From Aminobacter sp. HY435 (lineage in GTDB: Bacteria; Pseudomonadota; Alphaproteobacteria; Rhizobiales; Rhizobiaceae): a DNA stretch of 64,000 bases. Location of the stretch: NCBI RefSeq assembly GCF_027568395.1, contig NZ_JANKZL010000007.1, forward strand, positions 62,001-126,000, read 5' to 3'. The notes beneath the pieces are model-generated. The model saw only the letters and a list, made by a program, of their open reading frames with translations, did no database searches and was not told where the DNA came from. Position numbers and translations under genes: made by a program. Below are positions 35,255 to 45,604 of the stretch, piece after piece (position 1 is the stretch's first letter; every line of letters begins with the position of its first letter).

Positions 35255-37132
35255 ATGCTTATCATCAATGACCTCTCCCTCCGCATTGCCGGCCGCCTTT
35301 TGCTCGACCACGCGTCGTTGACCCTGCCTGCCGGCACCAAGGCTGGCCTCGTCGGCCGCAACGGCACGGGCAAGACCACGCTGTTCAAGGCGATCACCGG
35401 CGATTTCAGTTCGGAAACCGGCAGCATCAGCCTGCCCAGGAACACGCGCATCGGCCAGGTCGCGCAGGAAGCGCCCGGCACCGAGGAGCCGCTGATCGAC
35501 ATCGTGCTCAAGGCCGATGTCGAGCGCACCGCACTTCTCGCCGAGGAGCAGACGGCCACCGACCCGCACCGCATCGCCGAGATCCACATCCGCCTTGCCG
35601 ACATCGACGCCCATTCGGCCGAGTCGCGCGCAGCGACGATCCTTGCCGGCCTCGGCTTCGACGACGAGGCGCAGCGGCGTCCGGCTTCGTCCTTCTCGGG
35701 CGGCTGGCGCATGCGCGTGGCGCTTGCGGCTGTGCTGTTTTCGGAACCCGATCTTCTGCTGCTCGACGAGCCGACCAACTATCTCGATCTCGAAGGCACA
35801 TTGTGGCTCGAGAACTACGTGTCGAAATACCCGCACACGGTTCTCCTGATCAGCCACGACCGCGACCTGCTCAACCGCGCGGTCAACTCGATCGTCCATC
35901 TCGACCAGAAGAAGATGACCTTCTGGCGCGGCGGCTATGACCAGTTCGAGCGCCAGATCGCCGAGCAGCGCGAGTTGCAGGAAAAGGGCCGCGTCAAGCA
36001 GGAGGCGGCGCGCAAGCACCTGCAGTCCTTCGTCGACCGCTTCCGCGCCAAGGCCTCCAAGGCGCGCCAGGCCCAGTCGCGCATCAAGGCGCTCGAAAAG
36101 ATGAAGCCGATCGCGGCACTGATCGAGGACAACGTGCGCCCGTTCAGTTTCCCCGAGCCGGTGAAGACCGTTGCCTCGCCGATCGTCGCGCTCGATCGCG
36201 TCAATGTCGGCTATCAGGCCGACAAGCCGATCCTCAAGAAGATGACGCTGCGCATCGATGCCGACGACCGCATCGCGCTGCTCGGCGCCAATGGCAACGG
36301 CAAGTCGACCTTCGCCAAGCTGCTTGCCGGCCGGCTGAAGGCCGAGACCGGCTCGGTGACGATTGCGCCGGGGCTCAAGGTGGCGATCTTCGCCCAGCAT
36401 CAGCTTGACGATCTCAGGCCCGAGGAAAACGCTTACGAGCATGTGCGCCGGCTGATGCCGGAGGCGCCGGAATCGAAGGTGCGTGCCCGCGTCGCCCAGT
36501 TCGGCCTGCCAACCGAGAAGATGAACACCGCCGCCAAGGATCTTTCCGGTGGCGAGAAGGCGCGGCTTTTGATGGGCCTGTCGGCCTTTGACGGGCCGAA
36601 CCTGTTCATCCTCGACGAACCGACCAACCACCTCGACATCGACAGCCGCGAGGCGCTGATCATGGCGCTCAACGACTTCCCGGGCGCGGTGATCCTGATC
36701 TCCCACGACCGCCATCTGCTCGAGGCGACGGCGGACCGGCTGTGGCTGGTCAAGGACGGCTCGGTCAACCCGTATGACGGCGACCTTGAGGACTACAAGA
36801 CGCTGGTGACGGGCGTGTCGGGCGACCGGCGCAAGGAGCGCGAGGCCGACAAGGCGTCGAAGGCCGACAAGCGCCGCGAGGCCGCGGCGCGGCGCGCGGC
36901 GATGGAGCCGCTGGCCAAGGAGATCCGAGCCACCGAAGCGCTGATGGACCGCATCCGCAAGCGTATCGACGGCATCGAGGACCAGCTGGCCGATCCCCGG
37001 CTGTACGAGAAGGACCCGACCACGGCGACGCAGCTAGCCAAGGAACGCTCGCAACTCGCCGCTCAGCTCAGCGGCCATGAGGAAAAGTGGCTGACCATGT
37101 CGGCCGAATACGAAGAAGGCATCGCCGAGTAG
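35255..37132 (+). CDS. ABC-F family ATP-binding protein
   Basis: This is a soluble tandem ATPase of the ABC-F family, whose members act on ribosomes in translation or antibiotic protection. The 625-residue protein has two ATPase domains with Walker A GRNGTGKTT (about 34-42) and GANGNGKST, signatures FSGGWRMRVALA and LSGGEKARLLM, and a charged linker between them. A C-terminal coiled coil rich in Lys/Arg/Glu follows (about 530-620), as in Uup/YheS-like members. There are no membrane segments. ATG 35255 matches the family N-terminus (MLIINDLSLRIAG); no clear Shine-Dalgarno sequence precedes it. Confidence 0.9.
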   Translation: MLIINDLSLRIAGRLLLDHASLTLPAGTKAGLVGRNGTGKTTLFKAITGDFSSETGSISLPRNTRIGQVAQEAPGTEEPLIDIVLKADVERTALLAEEQTATDPHRIAEIHIRLADIDAHSAESRAATILAGLGFDDEAQRRPASSFSGGWRMRVALAAVLFSEPDLLLLDEPTNYLDLEGTLWLENYVSKYPHTVLLISHDRDLLNRAVNSIVHLDQKKMTFWRGGYDQFERQIAEQRELQEKGRVKQEAARKHLQSFVDRFRAKASKARQAQSRIKALEKMKPIAALIEDNVRPFSFPEPVKTVASPIVALDRVNVGYQADKPILKKMTLRIDADDRIALLGANGNGKSTFAKLLAGRLKAETGSVTIAPGLKVAIFAQHQLDDLRPEENAYEHVRRLMPEAPESKVRARVAQFGLPTEKMNTAAKDLSGGEKARLLMGLSAFDGPNLFILDEPTNHLDIDSREALIMALNDFPGAVILISHDRHLLEATADRLWLVKDGSVNPYDGDLEDYKTLVTGVSGDRRKEREADKASKADKRREAAARRAAMEPLAKEIRATEALMDRIRKRIDGIEDQLADPRLYEKDPTTATQLAKERSQLAAQLSGHEEKWLTMSAEYEEGIAE

Positions 37133-37140
37133 GGTATTTC

Positions 37141-37270
37141 ACCCTCCCCCTTGTGGGGAGGGTCGGACCAAAGGTCCGGGGTAGGGGTATTCGACCGGTG
37201 ATTGAGATCATCCCCACCTCGCCTTGCTTCACAAGGCTCGCTCGCCGACCCTCCCCACAAGGGGGAGGGT
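37141..37270. repeat. Composite palindromic intergenic repeat (RIME/BIME-like)
   Basis: Two 26-base arms (37141-37166 and 37245-37270) are perfect inverted copies. Each arm is itself a hairpin: ACCCTCCCC, CTTGT, GGGGAGGGT. The 78-base interior holds the small palindrome GGACCAAAGGTCC. Such nested palindromes between genes are typical dispersed repeats of rhizobial chromosomes and can form strong RNA stem-loops. It begins 8 bases after the ABC-F stop and may act as its transcript end. Confidence 0.88.
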
Positions 37271-37328
37271 AAGTCAACGGTCCGCGCTGGCCCTACACCT
37301 TGCAACCGAAAGCTTGTAGTTTGGCGCC

Positions 37329-39437
37329 ATGAACCAGCATGCCAAGATCAGGATCGGCCACTCGGCCTGCCCGCACGATTGCCCGTCGACATGCGCACTC
37401 GACGTCGAGCTGCTCGACGACAAGCGCATCGGCCGCGTCCATGGCGCCAAGACCAACAGCTACACGGCCGGTGTCATCTGCGCCAAGGTCGCCCGCTACG
37501 CCGACCGCGTTCACCATCCCGACCGCTTGCTGAAGCCGCTGGTCCGCGCCGGCGCGAAAGGCGAAGGCGTCTGGAAAGAGGCGAGCTGGGAAGCGGCCCT
37601 CGACCTCGTCGCGGAGAAATTCATCGCGGCGGAGGAAAAATACGGCTCGGAGACCGTCTGGCCCTATTTCTACGCCGGCACGATGGGGCTGGTGCAGCGC
37701 GACGGCATCGAGCGGCTGCGTCACGCCAAGAAGTATTCCGGCTTCTTCGGCTCGATCTGCACCAATCTGGCCTGGACCGGCTATGTCATGGGCACCGGCG
37801 TGCTGCGCGGTTCCGACCCGCGCGAGATGGCCAAGTCCGACTGTGTCGTCATATGGGGCACCAATGCGGTGGTCACCCAGGTCAACGTGATGACCCATGC
37901 CATCAAGGCGCGCAAGGAGCGCGGTGCCAAGATCGTCGTCGTCGACATCTACGAGACGGCGACCATGAAGCAGGCCGACATGGCGCTGGTGCTGAAGCCC
38001 GGCACCGACGGCGCGCTGGCTTGCGCTGTCATGCACGTGCTGTTCAAGCGAGGTTTCGCCGACCGCGCCTATCTCGAACGATTCACCGACGATCCGAAAG
38101 GCCTCGAAGCACATTTGGGCGACAAGACGCCTGAATGGGCGGCTGCCATCACGGGACTGTCGGTCGCGGAGATCGAGGCCTTTGCCCGGCTGGTCGGCAC
38201 CACCAAGAAATCCTTCTTCCGCCTCGGCTACGGCTTCTCGCGCCAGCGCAACGGCTCGGTCAACATGCATGCGGCGCTGTCGATCCCGGCGGTGACGGGG
38301 GCGTGGCAGTATGAGGGCGGCGGCGCCTTCCACTCCAATTCAGGCATCTTCAAGCTCAACGGCGAGTTGCTCGAGGGAACGAAGTTTCGTGATCCCAGCA
38401 TCCGCTATCTCGACCATTCGCGCATCGGGCCTGTGCTGACCAATGCGCAGGACGCGCTTTATGGCGGCCCGCCCGTCACCGCGATGCTGATCCAGAACAC
38501 CAACCCGGCAAATGTCGCGCCCGAGCAGCGGCTGGTGGTCAAGGGCTTCCTGCGCGATGATCTGTTTAGCTGCGTGCACGAGCAGTTCATGACCGACACC
38601 GCCAAGCTCGCCGACGTCGTGCTGCCGGCGACCATGTTCCTCGAGCATGACGATATCTACAAGGGTGGCGGCAACCAGCACATCACGCTGGGGCCGAAGC
38701 TGATCGACCCACCGGAGGGGCCGCGCACCAACCACTATGTCATCGAGGAATTGGCCAAGCGGCTGGGAGTCTCTGGTATGCCGGGCTTCGGCCTGACCGA
38801 ACGCCAGCATATCGACGTCATCCTCGAGAAGAAGGGGCTCGGCAATTTCGATTCCTTCAAGGAGCAGCGCTGGGCCGACATGCAGCCGGAATTCGAGGAT
38901 GCCCATTTCCTCAACGGTTTCGGCCACCCCGACGGCAAGTTCCGCTTCAAGCCGCAGTGGAACGGCGGCATCGCCCCCAACAAGCCGCCGAAGAGCATGG
39001 GCATTTTCGGCCCCGTCGCCGAACTGCCTGTTTTTCCCGACCATGTCGATCTGATCGAGGTGGCGGACGCCGAGCATCCGTTCCGCCTGGCGACTTCGCC
39101 GGCGCGCAACTTCCTCAACTCCACCTTCGCCGAAACGCCGGTGTCGCGCGAGAAGGAAGGGCGGCCCGAACTGCTGATCCATTCCGAAGATGCAACCGCG
39201 CTTGGCATCGCCACGGGCGATCGCGTCGAGATCGGCAACACCCGCGGCGAAGTCGTGCTGCATGCCAGGCTGTTCGACAAGATCAAGCGTGGTGTGGTCA
39301 TTGCCGAGGGCATCTGGCCAAATTCCGACCACGAGCGCGGCGAAGGCATCAATGTGCTGACCGGGGCCGATGCACCGGCGCCCTATGGCGGCGCTGCCGT
39401 CCACGACAACAAGGTGTGGGTGCGCGCCGCGCGATAA
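37329..39437 (+). CDS. Molybdopterin (bis-MGD) oxidoreductase family protein
   Basis: This is a 702-residue DMSO-reductase-superfamily enzyme. The N-terminal 4Fe-4S motif is Cys14, Cys18, Cys22 and Cys51 (SACPHDCPSTC...VICAK). The molybdopterin domain and a C-terminal dinucleotide-binding domain (FRLATSPARNFLNSTF, DRVEIGNTRGEV) follow. Cys144 (GSICTNLAW) sits where the Mo ligand is expected. No Tat signal is apparent, so it is likely cytoplasmic. No partner subunit is adjacent, so the electron acceptor and substrate are unknown. The cofactor would depend on moaD/moaE-type genes. Confidence 0.9.
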   Translation: MNQHAKIRIGHSACPHDCPSTCALDVELLDDKRIGRVHGAKTNSYTAGVICAKVARYADRVHHPDRLLKPLVRAGAKGEGVWKEASWEAALDLVAEKFIAAEEKYGSETVWPYFYAGTMGLVQRDGIERLRHAKKYSGFFGSICTNLAWTGYVMGTGVLRGSDPREMAKSDCVVIWGTNAVVTQVNVMTHAIKARKERGAKIVVVDIYETATMKQADMALVLKPGTDGALACAVMHVLFKRGFADRAYLERFTDDPKGLEAHLGDKTPEWAAAITGLSVAEIEAFARLVGTTKKSFFRLGYGFSRQRNGSVNMHAALSIPAVTGAWQYEGGGAFHSNSGIFKLNGELLEGTKFRDPSIRYLDHSRIGPVLTNAQDALYGGPPVTAMLIQNTNPANVAPEQRLVVKGFLRDDLFSCVHEQFMTDTAKLADVVLPATMFLEHDDIYKGGGNQHITLGPKLIDPPEGPRTNHYVIEELAKRLGVSGMPGFGLTERQHIDVILEKKGLGNFDSFKEQRWADMQPEFEDAHFLNGFGHPDGKFRFKPQWNGGIAPNKPPKSMGIFGPVAELPVFPDHVDLIEVADAEHPFRLATSPARNFLNSTFAETPVSREKEGRPELLIHSEDATALGIATGDRVEIGNTRGEVVLHARLFDKIKRGVVIAEGIWPNSDHERGEGINVLTGADAPAPYGGAAVHDNKVWVRAAR

Positions 39438-39461
39438 TCCAGAGCGATCCGGGAGCATGCG

Positions 39462-40355
39462 ATGAGCGGGGATCACCAGCACGCCGACGTCAGTGATACG
39501 CCCGTGCCGCGGCTGTGGATCGCGCTCGGCCTGAGCGCCGCCTACATGCTGATCGAGGTGGCTGGCGGCATCTTCACCGGAAGCCTGGCGCTGATTTCCG
39601 ACGCCGCCCACATGCTGACCGACACGATGGCGCTGGCGCTCGCTCTGCTGGCGATCAATATCGGGCGCAGACCGGCCGATCTGTTGCGCACCTACGGCTA
39701 TGCCCGCTTCGAGATATTGGCGGCGGCCTTCAATGCATTGCTGCTGCTCGCGGTTGCCTTGTACATCCTCTACGAGGCCTATGTTCGCCTCTACGAACCC
39801 GAGCAGATCGCCTCGCTCGGCATGATGACCGTTGCGGCGCTGGGACTTGTGGTCAATGTCGTGTCGATGCGGGTACTTGCCGGGCACAAGGACAAGAGCC
39901 TCAACGTCAAGGGCGCCTACCTCGAGGTCTGGGCCGACATGCTCGGCTCCATCGGTGTTATCGTCGGCGCTGGCCTGATCTGGCTGACCGGCTGGCAGTG
40001 GATCGATTCCCTGGTCGCCGTCGGCATCGGCTTCATGGTCTTTCCACGCACCTGGACGCTGCTCAAGGAGTGCATCAACATTCTGCTCGAAGGCGTACCG
40101 CCCGGCATTCATCTGCCAGACGTCGAGGCCGCATTCACGGCCGTTCCTGGCGTGGAGTCCGTGCATGACCTGCATCTGTGGGCGATCACCCAGAGCAAGG
40201 CGTCGCTGAGCGCCCATGTCGTGCTCGCGCCCGGTGGCGACGCGGAGGCGGTGCGTCGCGCCATCGAGGCGCAGCTGCAGCAGAAGTTCGACCTGCATCA
40301 CACCACGCTGCAGATGGAACGCGAGAACTGCGCGCCGGTGGAAACGATCCACTGA
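39462..40355 (+). CDS. Cation diffusion facilitator (CzcD/ZitB-like) metal exporter
   Basis: This is a 297-residue CDF antiporter that exports Zn or similar divalent ions. Six membrane helices include metal-site motifs in helix 2 (DAAHMLTD) and helix 5 (EVWADMLGS). A His/Asp-rich N-terminus (MSGDHQHADVSD) and a cytoplasmic C-terminal domain with HDLHLWAIT are typical. The start codon lies 25 bases after the oxidoreductase stop. Confidence 0.92.
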   Translation: MSGDHQHADVSDTPVPRLWIALGLSAAYMLIEVAGGIFTGSLALISDAAHMLTDTMALALALLAINIGRRPADLLRTYGYARFEILAAAFNALLLLAVALYILYEAYVRLYEPEQIASLGMMTVAALGLVVNVVSMRVLAGHKDKSLNVKGAYLEVWADMLGSIGVIVGAGLIWLTGWQWIDSLVAVGIGFMVFPRTWTLLKECINILLEGVPPGIHLPDVEAAFTAVPGVESVHDLHLWAITQSKASLSAHVVLAPGGDAEAVRRAIEAQLQQKFDLHHTTLQMERENCAPVETIH

Positions 40356-40363
40356 GCCTGCCG

Positions 40364-40891
40364 TCAGGCGAGGTCCCTGGGACGGATGAAATGGGTCAGC
40401 CGCGCCGTTCCGAACTGCAGCGCGTCCCAGGGGGATTCGATTTCGAAGCGGGCGAGCGCCGCCGTCGGAAACTTCTCCGCAATTGACAGCAAGGCCCTGC
40501 CGTCCGAACCGGGACCGGCAAGTCCTGCGGAAAGGTCTTCAAGGCCGGGATTGTGGCCGACGATCAGCAGGCACCGCACGCCTGCCTCCACAGCCCGCGC
40601 TTCCGCCAGAATGGCGCGCGCTGCGGCCGCGTAGAGGGCATGCGGGCAATCTAGTGGGGGCAGGGGCTGCGGCCAGCCAGCAGAGGCAAGCCGCCAGGTC
40701 TGGAGCGTGCGGGTAGCGGGCGAAACCAGGACCAGATCCGGCAGCCAGCCGCGGCGGGCGATTTCCGCGCCCATTCGCGATGCGCCCCTCTCGCCCCGTG
40801 GGGCAAGCAGCCGGTCGAAATCGGCGAGCGCCGGATCGGCCCAGCTCGACTTGGCGTGGCGCAGGAGCAGCAGATGCCTTGCCCTTGCCAT
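40364..40891 (-). CDS. SixA-like histidine phosphatase family protein
   Basis: This is a 175-residue phosphohistidine phosphatase-like protein. The catalytic RHA motif (LLRHAKSSW, near residue 10) marks the branch-2-like histidine phosphatase superfamily, with LIVGHNPG carrying the second catalytic His. It may dephosphorylate a phosphotransfer protein, but the target is unknown. It is convergent with the CDF gene and lies 11 bases downstream of purN on the same strand. Confidence 0.88.
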   Translation of the reverse strand: MARARHLLLLRHAKSSWADPALADFDRLLAPRGERGASRMGAEIARRGWLPDLVLVSPATRTLQTWRLASAGWPQPLPPLDCPHALYAAAARAILAEARAVEAGVRCLLIVGHNPGLEDLSAGLAGPGSDGRALLSIAEKFPTAALARFEIESPWDALQFGTARLTHFIRPRDLA

Positions 40892-40902
40892 GGCCGCCTC
40901 CG

Positions 40903-41610
40903 TCAGGGCGTGATGCGCGCCAGCTGTTCGAGGTCGATCTCTTCGCGGGCCGGATTGGGGGCCGCGATTGCGTCACGGCTGGCCGTATCGGCGAAGCCGG
41001 AGAAGGTCGTGCGGTTGCCGTCCATGCGCACCTTGCCCTCGGCGAAAAGCTTGAGGGCGAGCGGATAGAGGCGATGCTCGGCCTTGAGCACGCGCGCCGA
41101 CAGCGTTGGCTCGTCGTCGTCGATCAGCACCGGCACCGCCGCCTGGGCGATGATCGGGCCATCGTCCATCGCGGGCGTCACGAAATGCACCGTGCAGCCA
41201 TGGACGCGAATCCCGGCGTCGAGCGCACGCTGGTGAGTGTCGAGGCCCTTGAAGGAGGGCAGCAGCGCCGGATGGATGTTGATCATCCGCCCCTGCCACT
41301 TTTCGACGAAACCGGCGGTCAAAAGCCGCATGTAGCCGGCAAGCGCCACGATCTCGGCGCCGAAGGTTGCCAGCGCCTCGTCGATTGCCGCGTCATGGGC
41401 GTCCTTGCTCGGGTGCTCGCCGCGCGTCACCACCTTGGTGGCAATGCCGCGGCTGGCGGCGATGCCAAGGCCCTGAGCGTTGGCCTTGTCGGCGATAACG
41501 CCGACGATTTCGGCCGGAAAGTCCGGGACGGCAGCGGCGTCGATCAGCGCGGCCATGTTGGAGCCGCGCCCCGAAATCAAGATGACGGTGCGTTTGCGCT
41601 GAATGCTCAT
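40903..41610 (-). CDS. purN: Phosphoribosylglycinamide formyltransferase PurN
   Basis: PurN adds a formyl group from 10-formyl-THF to GAR in purine synthesis. The 235-residue protein has [12 protein letters not shown] at the N-terminus, [12 protein letters not shown] and HGCTVHFV; the active site Asn-His-Asp is intact (His in NIHP, Asp in PAMDDGPII). ATG 41610 overlaps the purM stop (ATGA), showing translational coupling. A short C-terminal extension is present. Confidence 0.95.
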   Translation of the reverse strand: MSIQRKRTVILISGRGSNMAALIDAAAVPDFPAEIVGVIADKANAQGLGIAASRGIATKVVTRGEHPSKDAHDAAIDEALATFGAEIVALAGYMRLLTAGFVEKWQGRMINIHPALLPSFKGLDTHQRALDAGIRVHGCTVHFVTPAMDDGPIIAQAAVPVLIDDDEPTLSARVLKAEHRLYPLALKLFAEGKVRMDGNRTTFSGFADTASRDAIAAPNPAREEIDLEQLARITP

Positions 41611-42671
41611 AGGGCGAGCGACCCGCGGTAGATGACACCGGTGTCGCGGCGCGGCACGATGCGGCCGATCGGCGTGACGGTTTCGCCTGCTTCCTGCAGC
41701 ACGGCCGCTACCTGGGCTGCCTGGCCGGCCGCGACGACGGCGATCATGCCGACGCCGCAGTTGAAGGTGCGCATCATTTCCTCGGGCGCGACCCCGCCGG
41801 TGCGCGAAAGCCACGAGAATACCGCAGGCGCTTCGATTGCCGACAGGTCGAGCTCGGCCGAAAACTCCTTCGGCAGGACCCTTGGGATGTTTTCGGGGAA
41901 ACCGCCGCCGGTGATGTGTGCCAGCGCCTTGATGCCGTGCGTCTCGCGGATCGCCTTGAGCAGGGACTTCACATAGATACGGGTTGGCTCGAGCAGCGCT
42001 TCGGCAAGGGTCGGGCCATCGGCGAACGGGGCGCGGTCGCTCCATTTCAGTCCGGACTTCTCGACGATGCGGCGAACCAGCGAATAGCCGTTGGAGTGAA
42101 CGCCCGACGAGGCAAGCGCGAGCAGCACGTCGCCTTCGACCACGTCGTCGGTCGGCAGCAACTGGCCGCGCTCGGCAGCTCCGACCGCAAAGCCGGCGAG
42201 ATCGTAGTCGTTACCGTGATACATGCCGGGCATCTCGGCTGTTTCACCGCCGATCAGCGCGCAGCCGGCCTGGCGGCAGCCTTCGGCGATGCCCGAGACG
42301 ATGTCGGCGCCCTGGTTGGGGTCGAGCTTGCCGGTGGCGAAATAGTCGAGGAACAGGAGTGGCTCGGCGCCCTGGACGACGATGTCGTTGACGCACATGG
42401 CGACGAGGTCGATGCCGATCGTGTCATGCTTTCCTGCGTCGATGGCGATCTTCAGCTTGGTGCCGACGCCGTCATTCGCCGCGACCAGGATCGGGTCGCT
42501 GAAACCGGCCGCCTTGAGGTCGAACAGGCCGCCGAAGCCACCGATTTCGCCATCGGCGCCGGGCCGGCGCGTCGAACGCACCAGCGGCTTGATCTTTTCA
42601 ACCATCAGGTTTCCAGCGTCGATATCGACGCCCGCCTGCGCGTAGGTGAGACCCTTGCTGCCTTCGCTCAT
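41607..42671 (-). CDS. purM: Phosphoribosylformylglycinamidine cyclo-ligase PurM
   Basis: PurM closes the imidazole ring to form AIR. The 354-residue protein has [32 protein letters not shown] and [11 protein letters not shown], all diagnostic. ATG 42671 has AGGA at seven bases; the GTG at 42677 is a poorer alternative. purM-purN form a purine operon and are divergent from the CDP-alcohol transferase gene. Confidence 0.95.
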   Translation of the reverse strand: MSEGSKGLTYAQAGVDIDAGNLMVEKIKPLVRSTRRPGADGEIGGFGGLFDLKAAGFSDPILVAANDGVGTKLKIAIDAGKHDTIGIDLVAMCVNDIVVQGAEPLLFLDYFATGKLDPNQGADIVSGIAEGCRQAGCALIGGETAEMPGMYHGNDYDLAGFAVGAAERGQLLPTDDVVEGDVLLALASSGVHSNGYSLVRRIVEKSGLKWSDRAPFADGPTLAEALLEPTRIYVKSLLKAIRETHGIKALAHITGGGFPENIPRVLPKEFSAELDLSAIEAPAVFSWLSRTGGVAPEEMMRTFNCGVGMIAVVAAGQAAQVAAVLQEAGETVTPIGRIVPRRDTGVIYRGSLAL

Positions 42672-42822
42672 CGTCACATCCTGATGTCGTGCGCCTTTTG
42701 CGCGCTATTCGCATGAACAGCCGGTTCCCGCAAGCGAATGAGGCCGCCTGCGACCCGATGGGCAGCCAAAGCAGTGGACAGGCCGCCGAGGCTGTCCCTT
42801 GCGGCTGCCGTCAGTCTCGCCC

Positions 42823-43416
<594 letters not shown>

Positions 43417-44550
43417 AGCGGCTGACGCTGCAGCGGCAGCGGCATTCCGCAAGCAGATCCGATTCTGGCTGATTTCGGCTGTCTTGTTCGTCGGCTTTCT
43501 CTACCTGTTCAGCAACATCCTGCTGCCTTTCGTGGCGGGCATGACGCTCGCCTATTTCCTTGATCCCGTCGCTGACCGCCTGCAGCGGTTCGGGCTGTCG
43601 CGCCTGATGGCCACTGTCGTCATCCTTGTCTGCTTCCTGATCTTCCTGGTCCTCGCGCTGGTCATCATCGTTCCGGTGCTCGCCTCGCAGATGGCCGATT
43701 TCGCAGCCAAGGTTCCGGGTTATCTCGAAAAGCTCCAGCAACTGGTCACCGACTTCAATCCGCAATGGCTCGAGCAGCGCTTCGGCGTCGATGCAAGTGG
43801 CCTGCGCCAGGCGCTCAACTCGGTCGTAACGGCGGGCTTCGGCTTTCTCTCGACCATCTTCCAGTCGATCTGGAGCTCGGGCGTGGCACTGTTTTCCGTG
43901 GCCAGCTTGTTCATCGTGACGCCGGTTGTCGCTTTCTACATGCTGCTCGACTGGGACCGCATGGTGTCGGTGGTGGACAGCTGGGTCCCGCGCGATCACG
44001 TCCAGACGGTCAGGCAGATCGCTCGCGACATCAACGTGGCCGTCGCCGGTTTTGTTCGCGGGCAGGGCACGCTGTGCATCGTGCTCGGCATCATGTACGC
44101 CGCCGGCCTGACCTTGACCGGCCTGAATTTCGGCGTGCTGATCGGGCTTTTTGCTGGGCTCGTCAGCTTCATACCCTATGTCGGCTCGCTGCTCGGGCTG
44201 GTGCTTTCGGTCGGCGTCGCCATCGTGCAGTTCTGGCCCGATTGGACCATGGTCGTGGCAGTCGCGTGCGTGTTCTTCGTCGGCCAGTTCATCGAGGGCA
44301 ACATCCTGCAGCCGCGTCTGGTCGGCAAGAGCGTCGGTCTCCACCCGGTCTGGCTGATGTTTGCGCTGGTTGCCTTCGGCGCCATGTTCGGCTTCGTCGG
44401 CTTGCTGGTCGCGGTTCCCTCGGCGGCGGCGGTGGCCGTGCTCGTGCGCTTCGCCATTTCGCGTTATCTCGAGTCGCCGCTCTACAACGGCCACTCGAAG
44501 CATGCCCCGGCCGAGACGTCCGGCGACGCCGGCCCAAAAAAGTGACAGCG

Positions 44551-45249
44551 ATGCGCGAGCCTGAGACCCCGCGCCAGTTGCCGCTCGATCTTGGCCACTC
44601 GCCAGGGTTTTCGCGTGACCATCTCGTGGTCTCAGAGGCCAACGCGCAAGCCGCCGCACTGATCGACCGCTGGCCGGAATGGCCGGCGCCGGTGGTGTTG
44701 CTGGCCGGCCCTTCCGGTTCGGGCAAGTCGCATCTCGCCGCGATCTGGCGTGAGCATTCGGGCGCCTTGCAACTGCGCGCCAACGACATCTCCGCGCATC
44801 TGGGCGAGATCGGAGCCGCGCCCGTGCTGATCGACGACGCCGATCAGGGCAGGCTCGACCAGGACGGTCTGTTTCACCTGATCAACACGGTTCGCGGGGC
44901 CGGATCCACCCTGTTGCTGACCGCCCGAAGCTTTCCCAGCGCCTGGGGCGTGACGCTTGCCGACCTCGCTTCACGCCTCAAGGCCGCGGCGACCGTCGAG
45001 ATCGAGGAGCCGGACGACCTGCTTCTGGCCGGCGTCATCACCAAGCTGTTCGCCGACCGCCAGGTCGAGGTCGAGCCGCATGTCGTGCAGTTCCTGGTGC
45101 GCCGCATCGAGCGTTCGCTGTCGACTGCGATCCGTGTTGTCGAGCGTCTCGACAGGGCGGCGCTTGAGCAGCAGGTGCGCATCACCCGCTCGCTGGCCGC
45201 CGAAACGGTCAACGCGCTGGATGCGGGCCAGAGCGAACTGGACCTTTGA
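44551..45249 (+). CDS. hdaA: DnaA-inactivation regulator HdaA (Hda)
   Basis: HdaA is a DnaA-related AAA+ protein that, bound to the sliding clamp, promotes hydrolysis of DnaA-ATP so that origins do not refire. The 232-residue protein has the N-terminal clamp-binding motif QLPLDL (about residues 8-13), Walker A GPSGSGKS and Walker B VLIDDADQG, with no DNA-binding domain IV. ATG 44551 is taken; GTG 44542 overlapping the upstream stop is possible. The PerM-HdaA linkage is common in alphaproteobacteria. Confidence 0.92.
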   Translation: MREPETPRQLPLDLGHSPGFSRDHLVVSEANAQAAALIDRWPEWPAPVVLLAGPSGSGKSHLAAIWREHSGALQLRANDISAHLGEIGAAPVLIDDADQGRLDQDGLFHLINTVRGAGSTLLLTARSFPSAWGVTLADLASRLKAAATVEIEEPDDLLLAGVITKLFADRQVEVEPHVVQFLVRRIERSLSTAIRVVERLDRAALEQQVRITRSLAAETVNALDAGQSELDL

Positions 45250-45258
45250 TGGCGCGTC

Positions 45259-45537
45259 TCAGGTGAGCCGCGAATAGGCCGCTTTCGCACCGACGAGCAC
45301 GGCGGCAATCGTCACGTTGGAAACCAGGCCGACAAGCACGGCTGTCGTGGTGTCGACGGTCGAGCTTGCGCCGATGCTGAACGGTATCAGCACTGCAACG
45401 AAGACGACGCCGAGCGCGATCGGGATCCAGCGGTTGAGCGTCTGCGCCGTACTGGCGGCGGTGAGCACCAGCGCAACCAGCAAGCCGATGCGGAACGGGT
45501 CGATGAGCTGCGCGAGATAGATGTCGAGATATGGCAA
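45259..45537 (-). CDS. Small hypothetical membrane protein
   Basis: No named family is recognised. The 92-residue protein has about three hydrophobic helices (IGLLVALVLTAAST, WIPIALGVVFVAVLIPF and VLVGLVSNVTIAAVLVG). TTG 45537 is chosen because GGGAGGA lies six bases upstream; the frame extends to 45618 without a matching site. It is convergent with hdaA with only 9 bases between. Confidence 0.7.
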   Translation of the reverse strand: MPYLDIYLAQLIDPFRIGLLVALVLTAASTAQTLNRWIPIALGVVFVAVLIPFSIGASSTVDTTTAVLVGLVSNVTIAAVLVGAKAAYSRLT

Positions 45538-45604
45538 GTGTCGTCCTCCCGGCGCTAGATGCGCATCCCGGCGGCAGCCTGTCGAGTAGGCCGATGGTCT
45601 AGCA

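Noticed and set aside
37063-37305. Short ORFs inside the palindromic repeat
   Set aside because: The peptides (DPPHKGEG-like and SPLWGG-like) are translations of a non-coding dispersed repeat.
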